Positions 34,539 through 46,100 of a stretch of 64,000 bases of DNA are shown piece by piece. How positions within the stretch are numbered: position 1 is the stretch's first letter; the number at the start of each line of letters is the position of its first letter. This DNA is from Pycnopodia helianthoides (Eukaryota > Echinodermata > Asteroidea > Forcipulatida > Asteriidae). The DNA is taken from assembly GCA_032158295.1 (NCBI GenBank), contig CM063263.1, positions 11,976,974-12,040,973 of the forward strand, written 5' to 3'. Position numbers and translations under genes: made by a program. Under the pieces are notes generated by a model. It was not told the DNA's origin. It was given only the letters and a program-made list of their open reading frames with translations, and did not search any database.

Positions 34539-35124
34539 CTGTTAATATCCAGAGAAAATACAAACATTGAAACAATGGTGAAAGTCTTGATTTGATGTTC
34601 AGAACCCACCTGCTTTTGTTCAGTGTTAGAAGTTAAAGGCTTGAACCAGGCCTGAGTCTCGACTATTGAGTGGTGATATCCTTATTCAGTTCCGCTATTA
34701 CGTTTTCAGCTATATTTACTTTTTAGTTTGATTTTAGGATGGTGCACAAACCAGAAGTGCACAGTCACAGGCAAAGTGCATCATCATATTCATAAGAAGA
34801 TTAAGGAATAAAGTGAAGAAAAAGTGGCCCCAAGACAAACAAGATCTTAAGGTTAAATGGCCCCTACAAAACACTCAAATAATTACTTTGTCTCTTGACT
34901 AGAGACAAGCTAATACTAAATAGTAGTAATAATATTAATAAATGAGCTCTGCCTCTGACTAGCCCTGGGGCACTATAGTGTGGCACAGGACGCCAGTCTC
35001 TGTTACGAATTTACTGTACTAACTACACTGTTCTGACAACTCAACTCATCTTAAGACGAATCTTAACGCTAAAGCATTCAGGTTCGTCTTTTAAAAGCAT
35101 GTTAAGATGAGCTGTCAGTATCAC

Positions 35125-35737
35125 TGTTGGGCGCGATCGGTCAATCTGCACGATCAATCGTGCAGATTGATCGCGCTGCGCTATTGAAAGATCTATTGGT
35201 CGCGCAGCAATCGGTCGATTGCGCAACAATCGGTCGATCGCGCAACAATCTTTCGATCGCGCAACAATCGGTCGATCACGCAACAATCGGTCGACCGCGC
35301 AACAAACATGCGCGATCGAACGATTGTGCAGGATTAGTTTGGCGCGATCGACCGATTGTGCAGGAATGGTTTTGCGTGATCGGCCGATTGGGTTAGGATG
35401 GTTAGGGTTAGGGTAGGCTTAGGGTTCCTTCCTCCATGGTTAGGGTTAGGGTTAGGGTTAGGGCACGATCGTTCATTCCTGCGCAATCGGTTGATTGCAC
35501 AAAGATGTTCATTGCACGATCGACCGATTGTTGCGCGAACGACCGATTGTTGCGCGATCGACCGATTGTTGCGTGATCGACCGATTGTTGCGCGATCGAC
35601 CGATTGTTGCGCGATCGACCGATTGTTGCGCGATCGACCGTTTGTTGCACGATCGACCGATTGCTGCGCATCCAATAGATCTTACAATAGCGCAGCGCGA
35701 TCGGTTGATCGCACAGATTGACCGATCGCGCCCAACA
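35125..35737. mobile_element. Foldback element with telomere-like core, copy A intron 1
   Basis: Ends TGTTGGGCGCGATCGGTCAA and, inverted, TTGACCGATCGCGCCCAACA. Flanked by a 4-base direct repeat TCAC (35121-35124 and 35738-35741). Each arm of roughly 250 bp is built of 19-bp units (CGATCGCGCAACAATCGGT on the left, the complement on the right). The centre (35390-35463) carries several TTAGGG runs. No coding capacity; the open frames are repeat artefacts. A 613-bp foldback or MITE-like element. Confidence 0.8.
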
Positions 35738-36098
35738 TCACCATCTGACCATCATGATCATGATCATAGTGATTTGTATTGTGACATCACACTTTACTTA
35801 ACAATTAGGATTGATACACACTTAAGTTTAATTTTTGCTCTTTGTTGAATCGGCCCGAGGGGCTGGTTTAGTAGTCTAGTACTATAGTTAGTCTCTGAAC
35901 ACCACTTGGCAACTGTTTTCTAGTAAAAGTAACGTTAAAAGTATAGTAACAACAACAGTGTTGTCCAGTTTTCGGACAGTTTGACATGTTTGAGTTCTCC
36001 ACGTACCGTTCATTCCCGTAATTTGCCATTTTATGAGGGTTTAGACCTTTGACTCTGAAATTGGTTGCCCCAATGTAGACTGGACCATATTGGACTTA

Positions 36099-36190
36099 CC
36101 TAACAGACTCCACCACGACTGCAAACACAACAAGTTCTCAAAGGCAGGCGCGTCGGAAAGTTCGTCTGCACCGCCACCATTTATTTACTT
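36099..36190 (-). promoter_or_regulatory. Possible alternative first exon in copy A intron 1
   Basis: A minus-strand stretch with a perfect donor (TTAG followed by GTAAGTCC at 36099), preceded by CpG-bearing sequence around 36100-36240 that includes GGGCGCACC. It has an ATG near 36178 whose frame stops at the donor. If spliced to exon 2 it would act as a 5' UTR exon, with translation from the Met in exon 2. Low confidence; no known motif. Confidence 0.25.
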
Positions 36191-36855
36191 TTACAAAACT
36201 TTGTCAGACAACAACAGTAGAGGGCGCGCTTAGGTGCGCCCGGGAGCGAATTTTTTTTCCCCAAACTTTTTATTTTTTTCCTTTTTTTAATATTTTATTT
36301 CTTTCCAACATCCGCATTCCGATCGAAAAAAAAAAAAATCAAAATCATAACAAAAAAGGGTCATCATAACAAGTGAGGGCGCTGTTTGGGTCTTGTGACG
36401 TGTTATGCAAGGGGGTTTGTTAATAGTTGACTCCTGTAGATAGCACGAGTCTGTCACCAATGGCGTGCTGTACCAGCCCGGCCTAGCAGACGCTTTTTAC
36501 TCCTGAAAGACATTGTTGGGCTACTAGTTGGTTGAGGATGAGGCCTGGAACCTCCATTATGGTTGAAGACTATAAAATTGTTCGTATAAGCTTTACATTG
36601 TAAATCGGATGTGGCTTTGAGTCACTTGACAGACGAATTGATTATTACACAATTCTCATTGTAAACACTTTCATCACTGTCAATGTGGCATAATGGGTAT
36701 GTTTTATTTGGGATTGGGGGGGGGGGGGCAAGCAGGGTGAAGAAAAAAGTTGTTCTGGGCTTTTGAACTTCACGATGACATTTTGAAAGCCGTTACGATG
36801 AATTATTTTCTCTTTGTGAAACATGTCATGGGTGAAACAACTTGAGCAATCTTAC

Positions 36856-36952
36856 CTGATATAACACCATCGTCGTTGTAATGCCGATGTTTACTACGCA
36901 TCCCATTGCGGTTCCTCCTCCCCGTTCGGCCGTTGTGCTGCCTGTGAGCCAT
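36856..36952 (-). CDS. Copy A exon 1: N-terminal cytoplasmic segment with start codon
   Basis: Encodes residues 1 to 32, starting MAHRQHNGRTGRRNRNGM, then a donor GTAAGATTG; ends in phase 1. It is basic and polar with no signal peptide, as expected for the cytoplasmic end of an ENaC subunit. The start was chosen because this ATG is conserved in copy C and the upstream bases end in TGTGTGTAG, which could also be a splice acceptor placing the 5' UTR in a separate exon. A downstream in-frame Met lies at residue 18. Confidence 0.65.
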
Positions 36953-39900
36953 CTACACACAACTATTGGGGTGAGAGTGTTTTCCGTAAATAATGTTAAC
37001 ACTTGTCATCGTACAATAATCAGGGATGTACGGAGCTCTGGAAGTGCCATCCAACATGTTGAGATCCTGAGATAATTGACTGCAGGATGGTGACATCATA
37101 AACGTAAGCTAACGACATCCTGAGCTAGGGATGACGACTTCCTTGAAAGTAGAATGCCGTCTTCCAGATTCATTTCATCTTGAGATGACGACAATCTGAA
37201 AGTAGGATGTTGTCTTCCACAGATAACTTATCTCGGGTTCTTGACATTTTCGGGTGTCATCATCCAAGATGAATTATCTCGGGAAGTCGACACTCTACGT
37301 TCAGGATGTCGACGGCCCGAGAAAATTTATCTGTGGACGGTCGACACCGTACTTTCGACATTATCGACATCCTAAGATAACAAGGAAGGCGACATCTTTT
37401 CTAACTAATGGGTGGCACTTCCAGAGTTCCGTAGGATTGCGAGGGAGTTAGTGGGATGTGTGGTATTTTTTGGTAAAATAAAACTTAAACTCGAATACAA
37501 AATGAAATCGATAGCGAGCATTTATAGAGATTGTTACAGGTCGAGTTTTGCTTATCATCAGAGAACTGGCATAATCAGAGTGGAGGGGTGCTGGGTTGCA
37601 TCGACGCAGCAGACCTGAAAACGGCAGGTGAAATAAATATTTACAGAAATTGCTCGGTTCGCCACTTTTTATTCAAAGGATTTTCCCCCTGATATCATAG
37701 CATGCGAAAATGCAACCAGCAACAGCAACCAGCAAATACCTCCATTGTTTGTTGGCAAATACCGTGGTACCACGGAGGTAGAAATGGCACACAAAAGGAA
37801 CACACAGCCTCGTGGGTTGTGGAGCGTGCTGTTGTTGCTTCAACATTATCATGCAAAATAATTTTTTCCCCGGATTCTATGCTCCTGATAGATTATATGT
37901 GCACTTGGCTCCATTTTCTCGGATTAGACATTTCACGTGTTTACCCGTTTCAGTTACGAACATTACTTGACCAACATTTTTAAAAGTGAATGTTTTCTTT
38001 CATTTAACACCAGGTTTGTAAAATATCGGTGACACATAGGTTAGCCCTATTCAAGTTATTATCTTTTATTTCGGCGAATCGAGATCATTTAAAGCACATG
38101 TGCAACATTGGTAATTTTACTGATTTTGTAGTAAATATTGGGCGTTGTGCGATTGTAACAAGTCAGTTCTATTCAATAACACACATCCATTACAAGGGCG
38201 GGTAAGGATTTTAGTGTCAGGGGTTTTCTTGGTAAACCCATAGTTTATTTTGTTTTTTTATGGAGTGATTTTTTTGTTAATGCTGTTAGTTTTTCTTTAG
38301 TGCAATAATTAGTCAAATTCTATCAGCATAATTAGTTGTATTAAAAAAAAAAAATAATACAAATACAACTGTAAGGTTATGAGCATACTTGATAAACAAA
38401 ATTCCAGTTCATGGACAATACAAAAATAAAACAAACTAATTGAATTTTAATGTTATGAGCATGCTTGACAAAGCAAATTCACATTATATGGGGGAAAATG
38501 AATCGAATTGAAACGAGTAAATTAACGTTTTTTGATCGACTAAAAAGTCTACGACTCGATGTTTGAAAACGGCGAGAGCATAATAAGTTTACCCCCCTTC
38601 TATCACTAATTCGCCTGGACAATTTACAAAAATCGCCCGGGTGAATTATAAATCCGAGACTTTCGTTTTTGTCATGTTCTGAATTCACACCCGTTCAAAA
38701 AAATATACTTCCTTGTACGGTAGTGTGGATATACTGGTTTTTGACAATAACCAATGTTGTCCACGTGAAATCTCGAAGTACAATGAAACTTCAGCTATAG
38801 AGAAACAAAGAATAAAAACTTACCCTTAACAGTTTACTCTTTCTTTGGTGTTTCGATATCCGAGTGTTCCAAAAGAACCGTCAATGTAATCACAATTTCA
38901 ATTGGTGCTCAATAATGCATACACTTTGGAAAAGTTCGCGTTTCCTGGCAAAATTGGAGTTTCAAAATTCTTCCCTAACTTTGTGTAAGTTTATCATAAT
39001 TGTTATGTGGGTCGACCAAAGTGGCAAGAAAGCTCATACCATGTGCCTGGCGATCAGTCTGTTATGAAGTTGTTCCTTGTTACGTCTTCATATACAGTCC
39101 AATTAATTTATCCCTTGAAAAAAACCGTCATGTTCGACGGAGTCTGCAGGTGATTATACAGTTCGTTTATAGCTACAAAAGTCTAAACTTTGTGCCATTG
39201 GATTTTCAATACAAATATCAAGCTATTGTTGAAAGTGCGGGTTGATCCTCTCGGTAGCTGCAATGATGTATGGGAAAGTGGTTGGTGAACAATCCAGTTC
39301 TCCATGCTTGGTCGAACCTGGTTGCATCTGGCCGAGCTAGACTTGAATAAACTTCAACGTTATTTGTTCCTTTTGTAAATATCTGAACTTTGCTTACAAT
39401 TGGCACAATTCAAAACTATTCACCTCTACACGGTTCGCGTAGGCGACATGCCACGCAGAAACCAACGAAGCAATCCACGAAACAAGTCACATATTTCTGG
39501 GGAATGTCTTATTTTTGTTTAAATAGACTGCTTTGTCCACCCACATTAATTCTGGGCCGTGCACCCCAGGTGCTCCCATGAAAAAAAAAACAGATACATT
39601 GTTGTGCCCCCTAAAATGAGAACATGATTCCACCGAATAAATATCCTGTCTGCGCCGAGGCTGTGTTATTGATCACCAGTTTTCAATGTTCTTCATGCAA
39701 TGAGTCTACCACTGTATGACATCAATATGCATCTAATCACAAACTGCTAGATGTAAAGCTTAATTTTTGAACCGCGTATAGTCTTGCATAAAATATAAAT
39801 TTGCATGATTCTTGGGGCAACACTGAGTTGGATCAGTCAAAGTTAAATTAGCTTGAACTCTGTGCTATAAACCAGCTTGAAAGATGACGAAGGTTGCGAC

Positions 39901-40856
39901 ACCACTTTTATATTATATTGTACTATTGGTATATTTTATTCACATTATCACATTGTAACCCAAAGGTCAAATTGCATGATAATTTACAACATTAAAAACA
40001 TCATCAGTATGCGAATAAAATAGGTCTCAGATAGTTCGCAGGCATTGCAATGGTCTACCTTGCAGTGCTGTTGACCAATCAGCGCCGTCGTTTCACGTTT
40101 ACTGGCGGTTTGTGTATTTTTGAAATAGCTTGAAATACAATTAAAGATATCTAGAAGTGATTAAACGAAACTCAGATACCTCAAAACGACCTAATCTTTA
40201 ATACATTATAAGATATCTTCAAATCAAACAGCCTATATGCATGTCACAATGCGCATGATTGGCGCGCAAAGGACTCTGGGTGAAATCTGAGTTCAAACAA
40301 CACAGGCAACCATCATGGCGCGCTGATTAGCAATGCGGTACACAACTATAAAATCTGTCATTAGTTACATGTAAACTACAGCATGGCGTCCATCTTGACA
40401 GCTTGTGTACTCGTTTTCCCAATATGCATTGCAGTATATTTTAAAGATGGCGCTGTGCATAGAGACTATTCAAAATCGGTGCAAATGAAGTTTAAAATAC
40501 ATTATAGAACAATCATTCAGTCATTTAATTTCATTTCGAGATAACTTAGAAATCAGAGTTAAGTTTAGAGATAGGCCTACCCAACATCTTAACGACATTG
40601 AAAAACACAAACTTTACGAGAACATGTAAATCTTATGAGACACGATGGGGAAAAAACTTCTTGCAAGTTCGTGTTTTTTTATGCATATAAATAAACAGTG
40701 CTATTGCGAATGCTAAAGGAAATACTTATTACAAGGTATATGTATACCTGACAAACAATTTATACAAAAATATACAACTCTCTTCAGTATACGTCAACGG
40801 TGAATTGCTAATTCAACCAGACAACCTTGCCGCATTTTATTGCAAACATACATGTT

Positions 40857-41275
40857 AAGGGCAAGGTATACCTTTGGTTCTTGGAACCATTCGATTTTTA
40901 AAATCCTATATAAAATGTAGACATCTACAATAAGACTAACCTGTGAACATTTCATTTCAAAAGGTGGTTGCGGGTATTGTTTTATTGATAGATATCGCCG
41001 AATATCTGAAGCGATTAGGTCCACGTACGCACGAAGAATAATCCGTAATTGGAATATACAATCTGAGAAACGTTTTTCAGATTGAAATGTTTTTTGAAAT
41101 GTCTCTAAAATCACATTCCCGTTAGAAGGGAATCGTTTCTCAACATGTTATATTATACGTGATCAACAGCTGCAGTGCTTCTTACCATGGAGGTAGAATT
41201 CTACCTCCACGTTCTTACCAAACTATTTTTTTCTCTCTGGCCGCTAGTTTTGGGAGTAATTACCAAAGGTATACC
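40857..41275. mobile_element. MITE-like element with GGTATACCTTTGG ends
   Basis: Left AGGTATACCTTTGGTTC and right ACCAAAGGTATACC are inverted. No homologue at the matching place left of copy A. A 106-codon minus frame inside it has no recognisable domain. Confidence 0.6.
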
Positions 41276-41985
41276 CTCTCTTTAATTCAGTACACTATGG
41301 TTTACTATTAAAGAGACCCATACACAACATTTTCTATGACGTCATTCCCACCATCAGTATACACTAGGCATTCTTCCGATCACATTACAGAATCCTCTGA
41401 ACCGGTTAACTGTACCAGTCATGTGGAACACCTATGCAATGGTATTATGGCTCATAGAGCAATGTGGTTTCCATCCCTTGTCACTTTTTGGTTCGTCGAT
41501 TCTAGGGGAAAAAGTTGCAACTTGACAACGCCCCAACGGCCATTTTCACTCCACAAAATGGCCGGCCATACTATTTCGCAAAGTTAAAGGAAAACCACGC
41601 GATTTCGAGGCATATTTGTGTGGATTATTGTATTCTATACTTTTAAAACATCTTTCTAACCATATGCATTTGATAACAAACGGTTACAAACGCTTTTTAT
41701 AGACCAACTCGCCCGATCCAAGGCAACGTTACCTTTAACTCCACTGCAAATTAAACTTGTTACCAGTCCAACCATTGTCTTATCGCAAACCAAATCTATC
41801 GCGACCGCGCTCTATGGTTCTACCCTCCTATTTTCTCACCGCGGATTTACACGATTCACACGGGTCAACTTTTGGGACCCCAACAAACGGAATTCCGGTA
41901 AAAAAAAACCCGGAGGAATCACATTGTTCAACGCCGAGTCAGAGTGATTCTAGAGCACTGACATTTATATCATACAATATTTAAA

Positions 41986-42322
41986 GGCCCTGTACACTAT
42001 TGGTAAGATCAAAAAACACAATTGTTCACAGATTCACACATAACTTACATGATTTAAAGAAAGTAATGGTAGAAAGGGTTCCTTAAAATATTTCTGCCTA
42101 AAATGCTATCGTTTCTGAGAAACGAGTAAAACAGTAGTAATTATCGCGCGCGATATTTTGAAAAAACAGAAAACACATAAGATCTCTTTTCACTATTTTC
42201 TCGTGACCTCGATGACCAATTGAGCTCAAACTTTCACAGGTTTGTTTGTTCATGCATATGTTTCATCACACAAAATATGGACACTGATTTTGAGCTGTTA
42301 CCAAAAGTGTACAATACCTATT
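41986..42322. mobile_element. MITE with GTACACTATTGG ends, insertion specific to this spacer
   Basis: Ends CCTGTACACTATTGGTAA and TTACCAAAAGTGTACA are inverted. The left spacer at about 5385-5400 reads through without it, giving an empty site. The interior resembles the family at 16508 (TTTCTGAGAAACGAGTAAAAC, CTCAAACTTTCACAGG). Confidence 0.75.
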
Positions 42323-42954
42323 AAGAAAGCTGCAGACAACTTTCAAACATACGTGAATCTTAAAACAAATTTTGTTTAAAGTTATTTACTAAAACTATTT
42401 GATCTACAATGGTGGAAGTAAAAAATATTGAATAAGCCATGTTAAATCTGACGACAAAAAACACATCCAACAAATCACAAAATCCGCCAGTCATTTACTT
42501 TATACGGCTGGAAGTAAAACGAACTCCGAAGATCACACGATTTATCTGAACCACATCTTGGTTCAGATTAAACATGTGACCCATGTTTGTTGAAAAATGC
42601 TCGAAAACGGCAAAATTTGATGGTTTCCTTTAAGAACCATTCTTGTCAATTCCGGATAGACCTTTGGAGTCATGTTTTAGTCTATTTTGAAGCCCAAAGA
42701 GCCCAACGAAGCCGGTGTGTCCCTTAAATTTAATAACACACTCTTTCAAGCGCTTTGTATAGCCCAAATCGCCCGATCCAAGGCACATTTCCCCGTACAT
42801 TTCAATCCGCTTATGTTGGCAGCCTGGACCTGGACTTTCACAATGTCTCAGATTTCAGCCAATGATACAATCCCAAATTAGTTCATTGATCCCAATCGGT
42901 GATAATTAATAATTCCAATCCAATAATCCCCGATAATCTCCGGCAGTATTTGTC

Positions 42955-43106
42955 CTAATTTGAATCCACATGCCACTTTTGAAACCAGACAAAACATCTG
43001 GTGCGTATCAAGTAAAAGATTAGCTCAAACACTTCCAGGATTGTGATAAAAGAGAAGCCGATATAAAGTCCGATTGTTCCTCCACATCACCAAAGAGACT
43101 TGTGCC
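42955..43106 (-). CDS. Copy B exon 28: TM2 exon with 1-base deletion
   Basis: Homologous to copy A exon 28 over its full length, but GTGGGAGGA reads GTGGAGGA near 43080. The frame leaves the channel sequence after LFGDV and ends at a nearby stop, so the G-x-S filter and most of TM2 are lost. The original frame can still be seen downstream to HVDSN and TAG. Either a truncating mutation or an assembly error. Confidence 0.85.
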
Positions 43107-46100
43107 CTAAAAAACAGAGAAAAAAGGGAGGTACATGTAAATGGATGTCAGTCACTTGGTGAGGTTGCCATTTAGTACCTTGGTCACTTCGTACCTTGGT
43201 CATTTTGTACCTTGTTCACTTTGTAACTTGGTCATTTTGTACCTTGGTCACTTCGCATCTTGGTCATTTTGTACCTTGGTCACTTCATACCGTCAGCCAA
43301 GTTAGTTCTTACCTTCCCTACTTCTGTACTGCAATGCTGTTGCGCCCTCAACCTTACCTCAACCTTACCTCCAAAGGCTACATTACAAAGCTAGTTGTTG
43401 CACTCAATTCCGATTTGTTCACTAACCAATCGTGCAATGAGTTTTGTGAAATGTGCGCATGCTGCACGCAAAACGTATTACACCGTGTTCCGAATTTCCA
43501 AATTTTGTATCATATTTTAAAGCAAAACAGATATCAAATTTGTATCTTATATTTAATAGATGTTTTAAAGCAAAGCACAATATCAAATTTACTTACAGAG
43601 TAAGCCTCAATTTCTCGTGTCTCTTGATAATTAAGTTCCTCATAGAACACCTTCAGTCGAACCAGGTTTCGGCTGTGCATATTAAGATGAGAATATTGTT
43701 AGTTTAATAGATACCAGGCAATCTCGTCAGGATACCGGGCAATCTCGTCAGGATACCAGGCAATCTCGTCAGGATACCAGGCAATCTCGTCAGGATACCA
43801 GGCAATCTCGGCGGTCTAGTTGGTAAGGCATCGCTTTAGAATGGCAAAGGTCGTAGGTTTGAATCCCACCCGAGTAATATGTTTCTGGATTGTTAGTTTA
43901 ATATAAACCGGGCAATCTCGGTGGGCTACCAGGCAATCTCGGCGGTCTAGATGGTAAGGCATAGCTTTAGAATGGCAAAGGTCGTAGGTTTGAATCCCAC
44001 CCGAGTAATATGTTTCTGGATTGTTAGTTTAATAGATACCGGGCAATCTCGTCAGGATACCGGGCAATCTCGTCAGGATACCGGGCAATCTCGGCGGTCT
44101 AGATGGTAAGATATCGCTTTAGAATGGCAAAGGTCGTAGGTTTGAATCCCACCCGAGTAATTTGTTTCTGGATTGTTAGTTTAATATAAACCGGGCAATC
44201 TCGGTGGGCTACCAGGCAATCTCGGCGGTCTAGTTGGTAAGGCATCGCTTTAGAATGGCAAAGGTCGTAGGTTTGAATCCCACCCGAGTAATAATAATGT
44301 CTATTTTTTTTCCACAGAACATGGAGAAGTACTGAGTATACAGTGATTTACATACATCGGTGAAAGGGTAGAACCAAATAATATTGTAAGTATTACTGGT
44401 ATAATGACATTCCCAATAATTCCAAACAAAAGATACCGTAAAAAAAAATTCACATTTGTAAATTTAAAGACCATCTTATGTTTAGATTGTCATCTGTTTT
44501 AATCGTTACCTGATTTCACTTGCTGTTCGGATTTTCTTTGTTCCTTCATTGATAAAGTGAATGTTTCGCAGAAGATGCGGCTGAAAAAAATTGAGCAAAG
44601 AGAATTAAAAAAACAACAATGCAGGGATGACAAATGTGAACATTCCTGATAAAAAAAAGAATTCTTGGCTTGGGTTTGCCCCTTATTCTAGACCCTGAAC
44701 ACCCCATTTGATACATTTCAGGTATACTGACTCTGCGCATCACCAGAAATACAGGTTTGGACACAATGTGGACTATTTCTTTCTCCCTTTGGTGATTGCT
44801 TTTTGCTTTTTTTCAAGAAAATTTGAAGGCTCGAGGAGATTTTAAGAAAATCCTGAAATCAGGAAAAATCATGAGAAATCACACAAGCCTGATGATTCTC
44901 AACATTAGGTCTTTGACTTTCTTAACCCATCAGAAGTGTGGTGTGTCATGGACGAGTGGTCTAGTTCACTGGGCCCAAGCTCTGGTATTGTCAGCAGCTG
45001 AGTGGGGGTTTCGAATGACACTTGTGCCCTTGAAAAACATAACAATAGTGGCTTCTTACAAAGTGTCCAACATTACCCCTGGAGTGGTCACTTGCCCCTA
45101 TTTCATTCCTTAAACCATCTCAGCTTCCTGAAAAGTATACAGCCAAATGTGAAGAGCACCGAGCTAAATCAATCACAAGAACTCTCTCTGCCCTTACAGG
45201 TACCCATTTGTCCCTGAGTGAAGAGACGCAATTATAGTCAAGTGTCTTGCTCAAGGACACACGTGTCATGACCGGGATTCGAACCCACATCCTGATGACT
45301 TGGCCACCAGATGGACTTGATATCTCTTCACTAAACCGCTCGGCCATGACACGACACATGCTCAAAACTTGGCATTTGATATCAGCTGAACTTTTCCAAA
45401 TGTTTTGATACGATCTTTCAAAACGGGTGTGGTTTAACAAAGTATTTAAAAAAAATTCCTTTTGAGATAAGAAGCTTACCCTAAAAGATTTTGATGGCCA
45501 AACTGTCTGTGATACAGCATACTCATACAGACGATCCCTGGATAAAAAAACCAAACCCAAAATTATAGCAAATATCCCTTGTGGTTCATTACTTGACATT
45601 TAATATTTAAAGCACATGTATAACACTGGTAATTGTCAAAGACCAGTATCTGCACTTTATTTGACCCAACATATACATGAAATAACAAACTTGTGAAAGT
45701 TTAAGCTCAATCTGTAATCGGAGTCACAAGAAAATAGTGAAAAACCCTGCAATATGTTTTCACTGTTTTCAAACATCGGGTTTTAGACACGCGCGATATA
45801 GACTCATTGTTTTACTCGTTTTCTAAAAACTATTTCAAGGGAAATTTTCCAAAATGACTATCTTAACACCATGTAAGTTATGTGCAAATCTGTGAACGTT
45901 TTTATTTTCAATCTTACAAATGTTGTGCACACCCTTTAAACTTCAAGAGGAAAGTCTGTCTTTTAATTAATTTTCCTTTTCTTTCTGTTTACTTTTTCCC
46001 TTCCATTATTTTGTTAAATTTTGATAGACAACCTCGACAAATTCGTGTTGTTATTTTTCAATAGTAAATTTTCACTTTTGAATTCAAAATTTATAATTCA

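Larger units (their letters stand above)
6578..36952 (-). pseudogene. Copy A: mosaic DEG/ENaC channel gene (LDLa-kringle-SRCR insert), 28 coding exons, frame-broken
   Basis: Predicted subunit of a DEG/ENaC trimeric sodium channel in the plasma membrane, with two membrane segments and a very large ectodomain. Exons were placed by homology motifs, GT-AG sites and phase continuity, and all 28 junctions fit. Order: cytoplasmic N-terminus, HG motif, TM1, palm strand, LDLa x6, cysteine module, kringle, SRCR, LDLa x3, remaining channel ectodomain, TM2. Usual family length is about 500 to 700 residues; this reads as about 1,325. Relative to copy B there are frame-breaking indels in exon 3 (+2), exon 5 (-1), exon 13 (-1) and exon 16 (+1). 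The first breaks TM1, so no full channel can be made from this sequence as given. All other exons are open and similar to copy B. It could be a pseudogene, or a real gene with residual sequencing indels; I lean slightly to pseudogene. Confidence 0.65.
36953..42954. other. Intergenic spacer between copy A and copy B
   Basis: Promoter side of copy A and 3' flank of copy B. No supportable gene. Starts with imperfect repeats of a GTCGACATCCTxAGATAA-like unit (about 37050-37390), then sequence homologous to the left spacer. A stretch of about 39,560-41,330 is present here but has no equivalent in the left spacer; it includes a MITE-like element with GGTATACCTTTGG ends (about 40860-41275). Confidence 0.6.

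Noticed and set aside
35041..35848. Frames reading RNNRSIAQQSVDRATIG or its mirror
   Set aside because: Products of the inverted 19-bp repeats of the foldback element; the same peptide appears on both strands.
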